Notes: generated from the letters alone by a model not told the origin. A stretch of 64,000 nucleotides of DNA from Amyelois transitella (GCF_032362555.1 NC_083523.1:8903501-8967500); one strand, 5' to 3'; counted from the stretch's first letter, positions 12,465 to 25,003 are shown. Numbers and translations are program-made.

Positions 12465-12655
12465 CACATATAATCACGTCTATATCCCTTGCGGGGTAGA
12501 CAGAGAGCCAACAGTCTTGAAAAGAATGAAAGGCCACGTTCAGCTGTTTGGCTTATTGATAGAATTGAGATTAGAAAAAGTGACAGGTTGCTAGCCCACC
12601 GCCTAAAAGAGGAATCCCAATTATATAAGCCTATTCCTTAGTCGCCTTTTACGAC
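12465..12655 (-). mobile_element. Family A copy
   Basis: 3' tail to the CGTAAAAGG block. A very diverged inverted fragment (GGCCTTAGCCTTTTCG) follows at about 12665-12735. Confidence 0.85.
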
Positions 12656-13166
12656 TTTCTTTAGTCCAATTGAACCTGGCCTTAGCCTTTTCGAAACTTT
12701 TGACTCTGTTTACATGGCACGGGCTAAAACGTGATGTACCTAAGCGTGTATTTTTCAAAAGCACTGCAATTTTCAATAAAAAAAATGACCTTTTACAAGC
12801 CTGCTGCCTTAAAGAAGAACCTCAAAGTCATAAGATTTTCCCTTCATTGACTTTGACGAGCCGCGCGTAAAAAGCAGCAGCTGGCGCATATACTTACTTA
12901 CTTTTTTCTTTGCCATTCCATAAATTCATAGACAAAAAAAAATAAGCTGACGTGAACCGTAACACATTTTTTGCAAATTCGCACGAGCCATTAAATATAA
13001 AGGTAAGACACTGACCACGTGCTGAACTTAAGGGCACGAGTGAGTCATAAAATATGCAGCTATGCACCCTTAACGTTACCTTACCGACCGTGAATGGTAT
13101 ACACCTGGTCAAAAAAAAAAAAAGGACAAGCGCGACGGGGTGGACTTGGACGAAGAAAAAAATTTT

Positions 13167-13455
13167 AGTACTAATATTATAGAGCTGAAGAGCTTGTTTG
13201 TTTGTTTGTTTGAGCGCGCTACTCTCAGGAAGTTCTGGTTCGAATTGAAAAAATATTTTTGCGTTGAATAGACCATTTAGGCATTTATCTAGGAAGGCAT
13301 CGGAATAACATTACGCTGCAACTATAAGGCGCAAAGAAATAATAGAAAATGTGAAAAAAAACGGGGAAAAATATTCATCCTTGAGGCCTTTAATGATGCC
13401 CAATATATGCCCAATGATAACTATTCCACGCGGACGAAGTCGCAGGCACAGCTAG
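13167..13455 (+). mobile_element. Family D Helitron-like element, near full length
   Basis: Starts TAGTACTAATATTATAGAGC and ends CGCGGACGAAGTCGCAGGCACAG-CTAG. About 290 bp, no ORF; non-autonomous, with the TC/CTAG-type ends and 3' hairpin of Lepidoptera Helitron families. Confidence 0.8.
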
Positions 13456-13461
13456 TTTTGT

Positions 13462-13512
13462 TATTAAATCTTACTAATGTTAATGAAGTATTAACATTAG
13501 TAAGATTTAATA
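13462..13512. repeat. Perfect hairpin, 23-bp arms, 5-bp loop
   Basis: Arms 13462-13484 and 13490-13512 (TATTAAATCTTACTAATGTT...) are exact complements. Lies between two Helitron ends. Confidence 0.92.
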
Positions 13513-13641
13513 TAAAGTTAAGTCGCTTCCCGCGTCTGTCTTTATGTATGCTTAGATCTTTAAAACTACACAACGGATTTTGATGCAGTTTTTTTAATAG
13601 ATAGAGTTATTCAAGCGTGCAAAGCCGGGGCAGATAGCTAG
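13513..13641 (+). mobile_element. Family D2 Helitron 3' end
   Basis: CCGCGTCTGTCTTTATGTATG, ACACAACGGATTTTGATGC and GTGCAAAGCCGGGGCAGATAGCTAG; ends CTAG at 13638-13641. The next family A copy inserted directly at this end. Confidence 0.7.
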
Positions 13642-13650
13642 TAATGTACA

Positions 13651-13913
13651 ACATACCTACAGTCACGTCTATATCCTTTGCGGGCAAGACAGAGCCAACA
13701 GTCTTGAAAAGACTGATAGGCCACGGTCAGCTTTGCGGCTTGATAATATAATTTAATTGAGATTCAAATACCGACATGTTGCTAGCCCATCGCCTAAAAG
13801 AAGAATCCCGAGTTTATAAGCTTATCCCTAAGTTGCGTTTCACGACATCCATGGAAAAGAAAAGGAGTGAAATCCAATTTCTTTTTTATTGGTGCCGGGA
13901 ACCACACGGCACA
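13651..13913 (-). mobile_element. Family A full copy with 9-bp target duplication
   Basis: TAATGTACA at 13642-13650 and 13914-13922. Confidence 0.88.
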
Positions 13914-14034
13914 TAATGTACAGAAATTACTGTTTCTTAACCCTATAATTAAGTTGCGTTTTACGACATCCATCGGAAAGAAAAGAAGTGAAATCCTATT
14001 TCTTTTTATTGGTGCCGGGAACCACACGGCACAT
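13914..14034 (-). repeat. Partial tandem duplicate of the adjacent family A 5' end
   Basis: About 110 bp repeated: TAAGTTGCGTTTTACGAC...GGGAACCACACGGCACATAA. It follows 13800-13920 closely, including variants found only in that copy, so it arose by local duplication rather than by a new insertion. Confidence 0.8.
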
Positions 14035-14506
14035 AAAGTACAAAGGTGCCATAATGCACGTATAGAAAAAAAAAACTACTGTTATTAACCCCTATAACTT
14101 TGTAAAAAACACTTCCTGCCATATCCTATGCCACATGTCTGGATTGCAAAAAAAATGCGACACATCTGCTTGACCTTTAGCACTGCACCTTGAGCTAACG
14201 GAATTTAACGTAGGAATCACATTAAAACCACGCGCGGTCAATAAATGGTCATTGACATTAGAAAAACAAGGAAATAATCCTTACAACCAACTGGCTTTAA
14301 AATAATATGGTAGGGTTTAAAAATAGCTTTACAGCATAGCACATACTGATACTGTTACGAACTCCTTAGAGTGTTCCAAACTCCTTTGTAAAGGACAAAC
14401 ATTTAGTTATTTAAAATAAGAAAAATAAATGACAGTCTGTTTTGAGCGTGCATCATCTTTTCTTTACCAGCGTAAATATTTTATTATTTTCAGCATATTT
14501 CCTATA

Positions 14507-14677
14507 GATACTAACTCAACGATCCTATATTTTATAATAAATACTTATATAGATAAACATCCAAGACCCAGGCCAATCAGAAAAAGTTCTTTTCTCATCA
14601 TGCCCTGGCCGGGATTCGAACCCGGGACCTCCGGTATCACAGACAAGCGTACTACCGCTGCGCCACAGAGGTCGTCA
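14507..14677 (-). mobile_element. Family C tRNA-derived SINE, different head
   Basis: Minus strand head GACCTCTGTGGCGCAGCGG (A box) and GGGTTCGAATCCCGGCC (B box), then the family C body. The head differs from that at 5905-5985, so two subfamilies are present. Confidence 0.82.
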
Positions 14678-14778
14678 TAATGGAATACTTAATTACGCTG
14701 ATTTCATTTCAAAATTGTTACTGTATTTAAAGTGTTAGCAATAAACCTTTTCTTTTTTTTAATAGTGGAAATATGCGT

Positions 14779-14828
14779 ATGCTCTGCCTACCCCTCTGAG
14801 AAATTGGTGTGGATTTATGTATATATGT
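14779..14828 (+). mobile_element. Family B LINE tail fragment
   Basis: CTCTGCCTACCCCTCTGAG and a TATG-like tail. Confidence 0.65.
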
Positions 14829-14956
14829 TTTAAAAAAATATGTAAATCTTTTTGACAATAACTTTGGATGATAAATATAGCTAAGTTTCGGAGAATTCTT
14901 TGTAAAGCGTAAAACAAATTATTGCAACAAGTTCCATGTAGTTTCGGACGCTAAAG

Positions 14957-15170
14957 AATAGGACCACTCCATCTCTTTACCATGGATGTCGCAAAAGGCG
15001 ACTAAGGGATAGGCTGTAGGATAATAATGTAGGCGTTGGGCTAACAACATGTTATTATTTGAATCTCAATTCTATTATAAAGCCATACACCTGAACGTGG
15101 CCTTTCAGTTTTTTCAAAACTGTCGGCTCTGTCATCCCCGCGAGGTATATAGACGTGATAATATGTATAT
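14957..15170 (+). mobile_element. Family A copy
   Basis: Lacks the first 20 bp; otherwise complete to GTGATAATATGTATA. Confidence 0.88.
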
Positions 15171-16511
15171 ACGTGTACTAAGACGTCAAACAAAGACTAC
15201 CTTATCATACATAATACATCCACTCAACCACAAAATTCCGAATAATTTACGAACAAAAAAAAACGACAAGTTCAACAAATCTTGCGCAATCAGCGCCACC
15301 CAGCCCTATATTAGTCCCCTTGAAATTAAATTCATCCCAGAAAATTGTGACAATCGTTATTCGTCATCCCACCCCTGATTTGCATGTGAAAAACTTGAAG
15401 AACTATTTATCAAATGGCGGCACTTCCGCCCGCCATGACAGCGATACGGCGCCATCTTTGAACGCGCGACATCCGGTTTTTTGGGATTTATTCGTTATTT
15501 TTACTGGATATGACTTGTTTTTTTAATTTTAATTTCTTGTATGCAGCGACTAAAGGTCTCGTATGTGAAGCAATTTTCTGCTTATTCAATTTATCTGTGT
15601 AGTTAACTGGCTCTGTCTACCCTGCAACGGATAGAGACGTGATATTTGTATATTGTATTTGAATTAGCCATAATAACCTTAGCATTGTCTTGGTTGAGTT
15701 AATTTTAAAATGAGACTTATTCTCGCGTTAAGTGATACTTAACACTTTTAAATTTTAAAATTAAAAAAAATAAAAGAAAGATTCTTTAAAAAAATAAAAT
15801 CTACTTTTATTTGTTTATTATGAAAATTAAGTAGAGCATAATATAATATTTTACTACAAGTATTTGAGATTTCATGTTACAAAAGTCTTATGTCACTTCC
15901 ATCCTATTCTCCATCTATGTCGTCTGATTGGGGGGCGATTTCTATTTAGATAATTTAGTGGTTCATCACGATGAAATATCCTGAGCGTTTTACCAGAAGA
16001 CGCTGATTGCAAACTGCATTATCTCCGTGTCCATTTTGTTTTCGGCTTCAGTATAACAAGATTTCACTAAAAAAAAATTTTTTTCAATGTTACCTATATA
16101 TTTTCATTAAAAGAATTTTATTTTCTTGTAGACAAGTTGTGTTTTTTTTTAATGTTAAATAAAAATAAATTGCTACATTTTTACGAATTTTTTTCAACCC
16201 TTTTAGATAAGACCGCCCATTTCGTCAAAATCATGTTCGTAAAATATAGTTTCAATAAACATAATTTAATGGCGTTTTTTTTGTCAACACAGCGCATGGA
16301 AATTTTTATTTTATTATTTATAAAAATTATCATTACAGAAAATCCTATGCGATAACAATATACTCGTACATACTATAGTGTAAATAATAGTACCTACCTA
16401 CTTAATTTTATTTATACATACACAACTCAAACTCAAATTAAAAATATTTATTGCATAACTGTGTAGACATGTATTATAGATGGAATTACATTTAACAGTA
16501 TCAACAGTTTG
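15171..16511. other. Unique DNA with one family A tail
   Basis: 15400-15490 is locally GC-rich (CGGCACTTCCGCCCGCC), but the short open frame there has no features. A family A tail is at 15606-15652. Rest AT-rich. Confidence 0.5.
15606..15652 (+). mobile_element. Family A tail fragment
   Basis: GGCTCTGTCTACCCTGCAACGG to TTGTATA only. Confidence 0.65.
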
Positions 16512-16570
16512 CCCCTTCACGTTTATATCCCTTGCGGGGTATACAGAGCCAATAGTCCTATAAAGAGAAA
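16512..16570 (-). mobile_element. Family A tail fragment
   Basis: TCACGTTTATATCCCTTGCGGGGTA; stops inside the hairpin. Confidence 0.7.
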
Positions 16571-16703
16571 CTTCCCTTCAAAAGAGAACTTTCCCAAACT
16601 TTGAAATGGTTATACACAAACCATTCCGTACCTTGGTAGCTTACCATCATGGTCACGTGATATACAGTAGAATATATTGAGTAATTTCAGATCACAGCTC
16701 ATA

Positions 16704-16792
16704 CCTTCGATAGCTCAGTTGGTAGAGCGGTGGACTGTAGTTGGTTTAGAATTGGCATCCATAGGTCGCTGGTTCAAATCCGGCTCGAAGGA
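16704..16792 (+). tRNA. tRNA-Tyr (GTA) with 16-nt intron
   Basis: Acceptor CCTTCGA pairs with TCGAAGG; discriminator A at 16792. D arm TAGCTCAGTTGGTAGAGC and T arm GCTGGTTCAAATCCGGC are canonical. Anticodon GTA at 16737-16739; the intron 16741-16756 starts one base 3' of it, the standard eukaryotic place. A T-rich stretch with TTTT runs follows from 16794 as pol III terminator. Its 3' end is exactly the sequence used by the primer site of the BEL/Pao element at 51152. Confidence 0.95.
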
Positions 16793-16799
16793 ATTTTCT

Positions 16800-19034
16800 T
16801 TTACTTTTTTTCACAAATTAACATGCGTGCGTTACCATCAATTGTAATGAAGAATATTGCTTTGAAGGATCCTATAATACAACCATGAAATAAATAAAAA
16901 ATGATAACAATTTTCGAACAAAACAAATAAAAATAAATAGGAGGTATAAAAGAAGAACACAATTCTTTTACAATAAAAAACAAACATTTATTTTTGGTTT
17001 TTTATTGTAAAAGAAACAAACAAACAAACAAACATCCTAATAATTATAATTACTTATCGTTCCTAGTACACACCTTCTTACATTTAACAACGCCTGATAG
17101 ATTCTTAATTCAAATAAGTACGAAATAATCAACGAATTGAAAATGGAACAGGCAACACGAAAAAAAATATATTTCAAATTAAGAACTCGAAATTCAATTC
17201 TGTTCCACTTCAGGAAATTTAAACGCATCTTAACCCTTACCGCAGTCGTATTGTGAACCGTGTAGAATCAATTACAGAGGGCGCTTTTGTACCAAATAAG
17301 AATTAAATTAAAAAGTTTCCGTAAAAAGAGTTTTGTGACAATTGGAGTCGTAATGAAGATGTTCGCGTTTTTTGTATGAGTTAATTATATGATTAGATCT
17401 AAGAAAAGAAGAAATCTTTGTAAAACTTGTTTTATTTATATAAATATTTTATATAATGATTTTAGTTTGCAATAATCTAAGCTTTCCTCTAATAATTAAG
17501 GAATTGATATGAGATAGGTATTTGAAAAAACAAATACTTTTATAAAATTTAGTAGTAAGTATTTATACATATTAGTATTTATAGTAAGTACATTTAAAAT
17601 TAAAATCTTTCTTATTTTCAAAATCACTTATTACCTCACTTTAACAAACAACCAAAAATAACTTAGATGAGTTGGTAATAAATAAAAGAAAATAAAATAA
17701 AATTCACTGTAACTTTTGAAGTGTTTGAAACTTATTTTGATCAGACTTGTATCAAAAGAGGACACATATTTTTGAAATTCTTTCCCAAATTTTTTACATT
17801 GAAATTCGATCGTCCTTAATCAAATTTCCCAAGGAATCTCGTCTCATTCCCATGGAATCGCGCCAATTATACTCAAATGAAGTTAACCCTTTGTAGAACT
17901 TTTTAATTGCTGTTAAATCGGAATGGGATCACAAAAACGCTAAGCCTATTGTTAGGAGGCCATTCTGTGAGGCCATCATTAATCTATGTGGGTGGGTACA
18001 ATTTCATGCCGTCTTGATTTTGTCGAGTTGTATTTTGATCGCGGGGAGAGATTGATGACAATTTTTAACACTTTATGAAATGAACCTGCTTTGTTGGACA
18101 CTGAATTGCGTTTTGGATTCAATTTCTGATCTGTTGAAGGAGAACGAGGATAATTAAAATGCACCTTATTTACAGATGAATAAGGAATCTAATATATACA
18201 AGAGGACACTGACTGTTAAATTGAATAACACGTTCATTTTTAAATACATTACTATGGTGTTACGACACCAAAAAGGTAGTTGCCCTTTTAAATTTAAAAA
18301 AGATAGTCAGGTTTATAAAAAAAAAATCTTAGGTAGGTATATTACTACTTACTAGGTTTAAAAAAAGTAGTGGTAAAAATATACGAGTATAAAAAAAAAT
18401 TTTTTTCATGAATTTAGTTTGTATACTTATAATATTTACGTATTCCTCAATACTAGATCAGACTATCTTTTGTAATTTTGTTTTTTTTTTGTTTAATGGA
18501 TAAATTATGACAATTATTATTCTCTTAAAAAGAAAACATTAATTTGTACAATAATTCAGTTTCACAATAACTCAACTCGCAATCAACCCTTCTCTGCGGC
18601 GAGTGTTCGCGAGTGAAACCCGTTAATTAATGGCAACTTAACCCTTCGTCTGTGACGTCGAATAAATCACAAAAATGTTATTGTTCTCAAACTGTATTTT
18701 AATTTTTCAATTACCTTTTTTATTAAAACTTTACTAATTTATTTTTATTTAATTTTTTATTTCGTTGATAATTTTTTGCAAGTTTTTTTATTTTTAAGTT
18801 ACAATTGCGGAGGTTTGGTATATTTTGTGTTTATTTAGTCATTGAAAATGTGTCATTTTTATAGACGATAGAAAATCAGGTGATATAGTTTTTCAATTAC
18901 TCATACTAACATCAGTGATTCTTTTCAAAATCATAATGAAAGATTTTTTACGACTAAGTACGTCATACAAAGTCTTTCTCTTATTATTTAATGGCTAAAA
19001 TACATGTATGTTAGATAACTTTTGTGACTCTGTC
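16800..19034. other. AT-rich unique DNA with a recurring 9-mer
   Basis: TTAACCCTT occurs at 17230, 17883, 18638 and (past the next 5S copy) 19428. An (AAAC)n microsatellite is at about 17012-17033. No gene seen. Confidence 0.55.
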
Positions 19035-19136
19035 GCCAACGTCCATACCACGTTGAAAACACCGGTTCTCGTCCGATCAGTTCTCGTGGTCAGTACTTGG
19101 ATGGGTGACCGCCTGGGAACACCACGTGATGTTGGC
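19035..19136 (+). pseudogene. 5S rRNA pseudogene
   Basis: Both ends match 5S, but it is 102 nt instead of 119. After the first 45 nt about 20 bases are replaced by GTTCT. This removes the region of the internal A box (about nt 50-64), so transcription by TFIIIA/pol III is unlikely. Its 3' flank for about 80 bp matches that of the minus-strand 5S at 29260. Confidence 0.88.
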
Positions 19137-19139
19137 TTT

Positions 19140-20808
19140 TGCCAATTTTTGTATCTTCAATGGTTTGATAAAATTCAGGTTGCCTCTGGTCTATTTTACT
19201 TATTTCATCATGGTACCTAATTAAATATTCAAAAATAAATCTACTATTATTATTCTAATCCTTTACCAATAAAAGAAAATCAATTGTTTAAAAAACATTA
19301 ATTTCGTTACGTTCAACATTTCGGTATCACTGTTCCCCTTCCGATGACTGGCACTGATTCATCTTAACCCGTCACCGCTGATGGATCAAGATATTAATAC
19401 CGAGAGCGTGGCGAATCTGACCAAACGTTAACCCTTTCCATGCATATTTAATTTTGGCGGGTATTCCTGACTGATGGGCGTGATTCTATGCGAATAATTA
19501 CTGGGGGATTGAATAGAGATTTGTGAATGATGAATTGCGACTTAAGCAATCTGTAAAGATGTTTTGAGGAAAATGAAAAGATACCACACAAGTATAATCC
19601 ATAAAAAATAGGTATATACTTTTTTTATTTATTATTAAAATCTCATATAAATAAATTAATCTGAACAATGTATTCCACATTCTTTTCTAAGTTTGGATAT
19701 TTGTGAAATTGACGTTGCTGAAGAAAATGCTGCAATGCAGTTTGTTACCGCTTCTTCTGTACCGACGCCTTGGAAGCGGCAGTAAACTTAGTTTTAAATA
19801 ATTTAATTGACGTCAACCAATGTTGTGAAACCAAAAGACTTGACAATTATTAAGCGATAATATGAAGTATCCTATAATAATGAATAAAAATTTTGATTTT
19901 TTTGAATTTTTATAATAATAAGTAAATTATTGAAAAAAAATTTTTTTAATACAATCTTTGTTTATTTTGTCTTGAAAAAAAAATCACTTTAAATAAAATT
20001 GGTATAAGGTTATCATGTTTTTGATTTGACGTGTTTTATTTTAATGTCAATGTGAGGACATCATGGAATGGTAAGGTACCTATAACAAATACACACCAAA
20101 ATTTACCAAAAACGTAACAAAAAAAATAAGTATCCATTTTTTTATCATTCAGGGGTTTTATTAATATTAAAATTAAATATTGAAATTGATTGGTAAAATG
20201 TGTAATGAAGTAATTGAACTTTAAGTTTTGACCGCCTTATATTTTACTCATAGCAATTCAGTTTATCAGCGTCACTGAGGTATCAATAATTCAATTAAAA
20301 TTATTTTTAACAATATTTATTCTATAATTGTGATGACCAAATTTGCAAGTGCGACGTCCTCTTAATATAGTTCAAACCGATAAATAACCCGCATGGCTAA
20401 TTTGAGCCAACTATTTAACTTACTGTAAGTACAGTTGTGCTAGTAAATACCGATATCAAGTGAATGCCTTCAGCTCAGGCACATTGACCCATCTGTCATA
20501 AGCTTTTTGCACACTCATAATGGAAAAACATGCTATGGGTATATTATTTTAAAAACTAAATTTAAAATTAGAATAAATTCAAATTAATCAAATTTTAATT
20601 AGTTTAAATTTAATTTTTTAGGATAACGAGTTTGACAAAAAAAAATAGCTAACTTTAACTAGGTATCACTATAAATAAATATTCAAATCACAGAAATTGG
20701 TTTTGAGATATGAATGAATAATCTAACTAAAGTATTGTACCTTTATTCTTCTTATAAAAAAATAAATAGCGGAATATGCTCTGTGTCCAAAGTTAGGGGC
20801 ATGATTAA
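19140..20808. other. AT-rich DNA, one family E fragment
   Basis: A family E-like stretch lies at 19725-19860. Otherwise unique; no gene seen. Confidence 0.5.
19725..19860 (+). mobile_element. Family E LINE 3' region, diverged
   Basis: GTTACCGCTTCTTCTGTACC, GGAAGCGGCAGTAA and ATTGACGTCAACC are arranged as upstream and within the repeats at 8316 and 29597, opposite strand. Confidence 0.5.
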
Positions 20809-20925
20809 ACAAAAGAGGAATCCCAAGTTGATAAGCCTATCCCTCAGTCCTCTTTTACGACATGCATGGGAATGAGAAGGAGTGGTCCTATTTTATTTTT
20901 ATTGGTGCCGGGAACCACGTGGCAC
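20809..20925 (-). mobile_element. Family A copy, 5' part
   Basis: From the GGATTCCTCTTTT block to the 5' end at 20925; no tail. Confidence 0.85.
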
Positions 20926-21711
20926 GGCATTGCGAAACCATTATAAAATATAATAGAAAATAATATAATTTCAATGTTACTAACTGTACACATCATTCTA
21001 TATTAGAATACCCCTTGCTATTACTAACAAATTAATATGCAGATGAGCTGAATTAGAGTGATGTTGATCGATCGTGTAAGATGCATGACACAATGTGCCC
21101 GCATCTTCATGTTAGGTGTCCACTTGAAAGAAAGAAAATTGGGGTAAGTAATATTACATATAAACACAAAAAAAATATATTTTAAGATAAATATCAACGA
21201 AACATATAATTTCGGTCAGTATAATTATCAAATAAGATAAAAATCGAAAGAAATAAGTTTAATAAAACTAAAATCTTTTATTAGAACAATTATTTAACAT
21301 ATCAAACCTTTAATATACCGTTTTATTATTATATAATTTAACAAATCGATTAGTTTTTATATATAATAAACGTTATATATACATATTATTATGAATAATC
21401 ATCATTGGTTATACGATTAAATTGGTAGAAGATTCTCAATACATACCTAATAAATTATCTTATTTCTTTTTAAAGAACGCCTAGCAAAAAATGTATAGCA
21501 ATCCGACGAAAGTAATATTATACTTATTTTACTTAAAGTAGTTATAATGTAAGTAGTAGGTAGGTTGAAAATATATTATTGTGTATCAATCAAATTTTGT
21601 ACTCTTCACGTACGTATATTCATAAACAGACAATTTAGTTCATGATAACTTTTAATGCGCGCGCATTTTGTATGTATCACAAGTTTTTTTTCAAAATAAG
21701 GTAAAAATAGG

Positions 21712-22504
21712 GTTCTCTGCCTTTTCGGCGAAAATCGTTTGGCAGATCATCACTTGCCAATCAACGTTTCGCAGAATTTTATTTCGCGGAATAATCATTT
21801 GCCAACTATATCACTTAATTTTGTTTCATTTCCCAACTTAACTATTGCCAACTGTACGTTTGGTCTGGCTTTTATAATGACACTTTTCACAAGGCCAACT
21901 TTCAAGTAGCGAACGTTTCAGTTAGAGTAATATTCATTTAATTTTATGTATTGTTTACCAAATAATATATTAAGGAAATAACATAAGGAAAAAACAAATA
22001 ATATAATTATTTTTCTACTGTAGCTAATATTCAAGTGCCCTGTGTAGTGAAACAAAAGCGATTCGGTTCTGGCACTTCGCCGGCCGCTGCCGCGGCACGC
22101 TCGCTTCGCTCGCTCGGCTCGTGCGTTGATGGTCGCAGTTCTAACCTAACCTAACCGATTTCTTTCGATTTCACCTCAACTACGTTCCACCCCCGGTGTC
22201 ACAGACAAGCGTACTACCGCTGCGCCACAGAGGCCGTCAAATATAAATGTACGAAAAGGGTACTGTTATACAGACGAAACGTTATTCGTCTAAAAGTTGT
22301 CTGGCCTAGTGAAGGATTTGATAAATGATTAATGCCCGAAACGTGTTCTGTCATTATAATAATGAGCTTAACAATAATTCTACCAAATGAAACGTTATCA
22401 TACAAAAATTTGACAATCGTTAGTTGTCAAAGTGAAAATCAGGCGAACCGTTGGTTGGCAAGTGATAATCCGCTAAACAATTTTCGGCGAGAAGGCAGGA
22501 TACC
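21712..22504. mobile_element. Non-autonomous DNA transposon with long TIRs, Mutator-like candidate
   Basis: Direct 10-bp duplication TAAAAATAGG at 21702-21711 and 22505-22514. Inside, about 21717-21785 and 22435-22500 are inverted repeats, roughly 75-80 percent alike (TCTGCCTTTTCGGCGAAAAT against the complement of ATTTTCGGCGAGAAGGCAGG). Long TIRs with 9-10 bp target duplication fit Mutator-like elements; the superfamily is inferred. No transposase ORF. Internal GC-rich segment (22075-22115), CTAACCTAACCTAACC, and a SINE head at 22195-22240. Confidence 0.72.
22193..22240 (-). mobile_element. Family C SINE head fragment
   Basis: GGCCTCTGTGGCGCAGCGG and TACGCTTGTCTGTGACACC on the minus strand; no body. 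Lies inside the TIR element. Confidence 0.65.
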
Positions 22505-22621
22505 TAAAAATAGGTATATAAATAAACAAAATGTGATACCTACATACATTTTTTTTTCAAAACTTTTCACTTATAAATGTACATAAGTAAAAAATATTTT
22601 GAAAAAATATAATTTAAATAT

Positions 22622-22697
22622 AAAAAAATGTGATACGCGAAAATACGCGCGCAGACATACAAAATGCGCGCGTATTTTGTATGTCACATTTTTTTTA
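22622..22697. repeat. Imperfect palindrome with alternating GC core
   Basis: Arms 22622-22652 and 22666-22697, about 85-90 percent complementary, ending ATACGCGCGC and GCGCGCGTAT around a 13-nt loop. A related GCGCGCGCATTTTGTATGT lies at about 21657-21677. Confidence 0.75.
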
Positions 22698-22699
22698 TT

Positions 22700-24417
22700 T
22701 ATTTCATACTTTGTCTTAATATTTACATACAAAGTTCTTTTGTTTGTTGTAGTTTTTTAAAATCCTATGAGGTTAATTAATTTTTGTTTTACTTTCCGTT
22801 TTCTTTACTAATAAAACTCGATTACCTACATCTTTGTTTGAATGATGCACCTTTTCCTAGCTACTCTGCATTTTTTACAAGAAATTGAAAGTTTATAAGC
22901 TTGCGCCAATTCGAATTAGTTATGTATTTTTAATAGTTATACATTTTGATTTCTATACATTTTGATTGATATAGATTTTGATTGATATTTATTTTAAATA
23001 GTATACTTTTTGAATGGCATACATTTTGGCATGTATACTGCACAAGTTGTATAACAAGTGATATTTATTGTTCATAAACGTTATAAAAAATTGATTTATG
23101 CTTTTTGAATTGAAAATTTTATGAATATTATAGCTTTTAAGAATATAATCAATAATGATTATGTCAAGTTAATATTATATCTTTTGAACTTTATTGAAAT
23201 GAAAATATATAATTTGTTACTATATCAAACAATACGCACCCAGAAAATTGCAGTGTGAAATAGCCCTTTGAATTTTTAAATTGTTCAATTGACAAAGTGC
23301 GAGATGAGATCTAGTTTAGATGTAAAATAAGTATGTACTTACCTACAACCGAAAATTGTTTATTTTTTGTAAATAAAATTTTTAATGATTTCTTACAATT
23401 TAGTTACGAATTATGATGCCTGTTTGGTTTAAATAGTGTTCTTGTTTTTGCGAATAATAAAAAATAAAAATTGGACAAAAAAATAAAAAAGGATTTTTTT
23501 TATTTTTTTTTATTAATGGCATAATTTGTTCTTTTATTTAAAGTTTTTATAAATATTTTTTTATAACTGATAAAAAACATAAATTTTTAATATTCGCCCG
23601 GATGAAAGTTATGGTATTATACTTCGACAATTATTGCAAAATTTATTGTCACGCTGATCGTTAATCGATTAATCACAATCCCATGGCAAATTGGAATTGA
23701 TTGATTGATACTACTATCTTTATATTAAAGTTCCATTCGTTACGGCTGCTTTGGTATACATCGGTCTTTAAAATTTTTATATTTGTTAATTATTATTAGA
23801 TTTGCACACTTTTTACAAAAAGAAAAAAAAATTAAAAAATATACATTACATACCTACATATTCACGCCTCATAGAAAGTGAGACTCAAAAGTCGTGTTAA
23901 GTTGCCATCGATAAATTTTTTCTACTTCTCTAGGCTAGCTAGAGAAGTAGAAAAAAATAATCGATGAAACAATTAAAAAAATATATTTGAATATATTTTT
24001 TTAACAGATTTTTTTTTTAATTTTTCATATAATTACTTATGTATTAAAAATAATTATACATAGGTACCTACTAAGTGATTCTATCACTACATGACAAACA
24101 GATTAGCAGATAGCGATTGACGTGAATGTGATTAGTCGTAAATTCTGATAATTATCCGATAATGAGTGATATTGTAATTAGAGATAGCATTGACATGCGT
24201 AACACATAACGTATACAATTATACATCTCTCAACTCGGTTAAAAACTTAAGCATTGACGTAATATTTCATACGAGTGCCAAGTGTCGAAAAAATCATGCG
24301 CTAGTTTTTTTATTAATTTATATAAGATGTACAGATGTATGAAAATACCTGTTTCTTTTTTCAAACTCTTTTTCGTAATGTCTGAAAATACACAACATAT
24401 ATTTAAACAGCTCATTT
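22700..24417. other. AT-rich unique DNA
   Basis: No gene. One hairpin (23905-23965). TACATTTTGATTGATAT-like motif repeats a few times at 22930-23035. Confidence 0.5.
23905..23965. repeat. Hairpin, 28-bp arms, 5-bp loop
   Basis: Arms 23905-23932 and 23938-23965 (ends CATCGATAAA...CTTCTCTAG) differ at two positions. Confidence 0.88.
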
Positions 24418-24536
24418 GCCAACGTCCATACCACGTTGAAAACACCGGTTCTCGTCTGATCACCGAAGTTAAGCAACGTCGGGCGTGGTCAGTACTTGGA
24501 TGGGTGACCGCCTGGGAACACCACGTGATGTTGGTT
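24418..24536 (+). rRNA. 5S rRNA gene
   Basis: 119 nt from GCCAACGTCC to GTGATGTTGGTT, with the complete internal control region (CCGAAGTTAAGC, GTGGTCAGTACTTGG). Helix II halves CACGTTG and CAACGT pair; helix I closes with one G-T pair. TTTTTT directly follows as terminator. Isolated, not in a tandem array. Confidence 0.93.
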
Positions 24537-25003
24537 TTTTGTCAAAATTTATCTTTTAGACAGAACAAATGTTTTGTAATTTTTTTTCCATCCCACATCA
24601 CTGTCCTTATTAATTCAATAACACTTCCCATCTATTAAACGGTAATGTTCACAAATTACTGTTAAACATAGCATCAATCTTTACGCTAATTATAGAGACA
24701 GGCAGTTTTAAAAATTCTATTAGCAACCTCAGATAAGGGACACGCCACGTTGTCAAATAGATTAATTAAAAACATTGTTGGATTACGTCAGATAACAACA
24801 GTCTCAATTTTGAGGTCATAATTACTAAGATAAATCCCAATAATAATAGATTGTGTAAAAACAACAATAATCCTTATTAATATATCACTTATCGTTTTTT
24901 ATAATTTATTTATTTACAGGTATAACAACAAATTATAATGTTACACTCAAATTTAATAAGTACATAGTAATTTTATACACGCAAATTTAATAAGTACTTA
25001 GTT

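Noticed and set aside
14588-14677. tRNA gene suggested by a good B box and A box
   Set aside because: Acceptor stem does not pair and the sequence continues into the family C SINE body.
22139-22157. CTAACCTAACCTAACC resembling the insect telomere repeat (TTAGG)n
   Set aside because: Only about three units, inside a transposon-like element; too short for a telomeric or interstitial array.
24282-24638. 118-codon plus-strand frame
   Set aside because: It runs through the 5S rRNA gene at 24418-24536, so it is a shadow.
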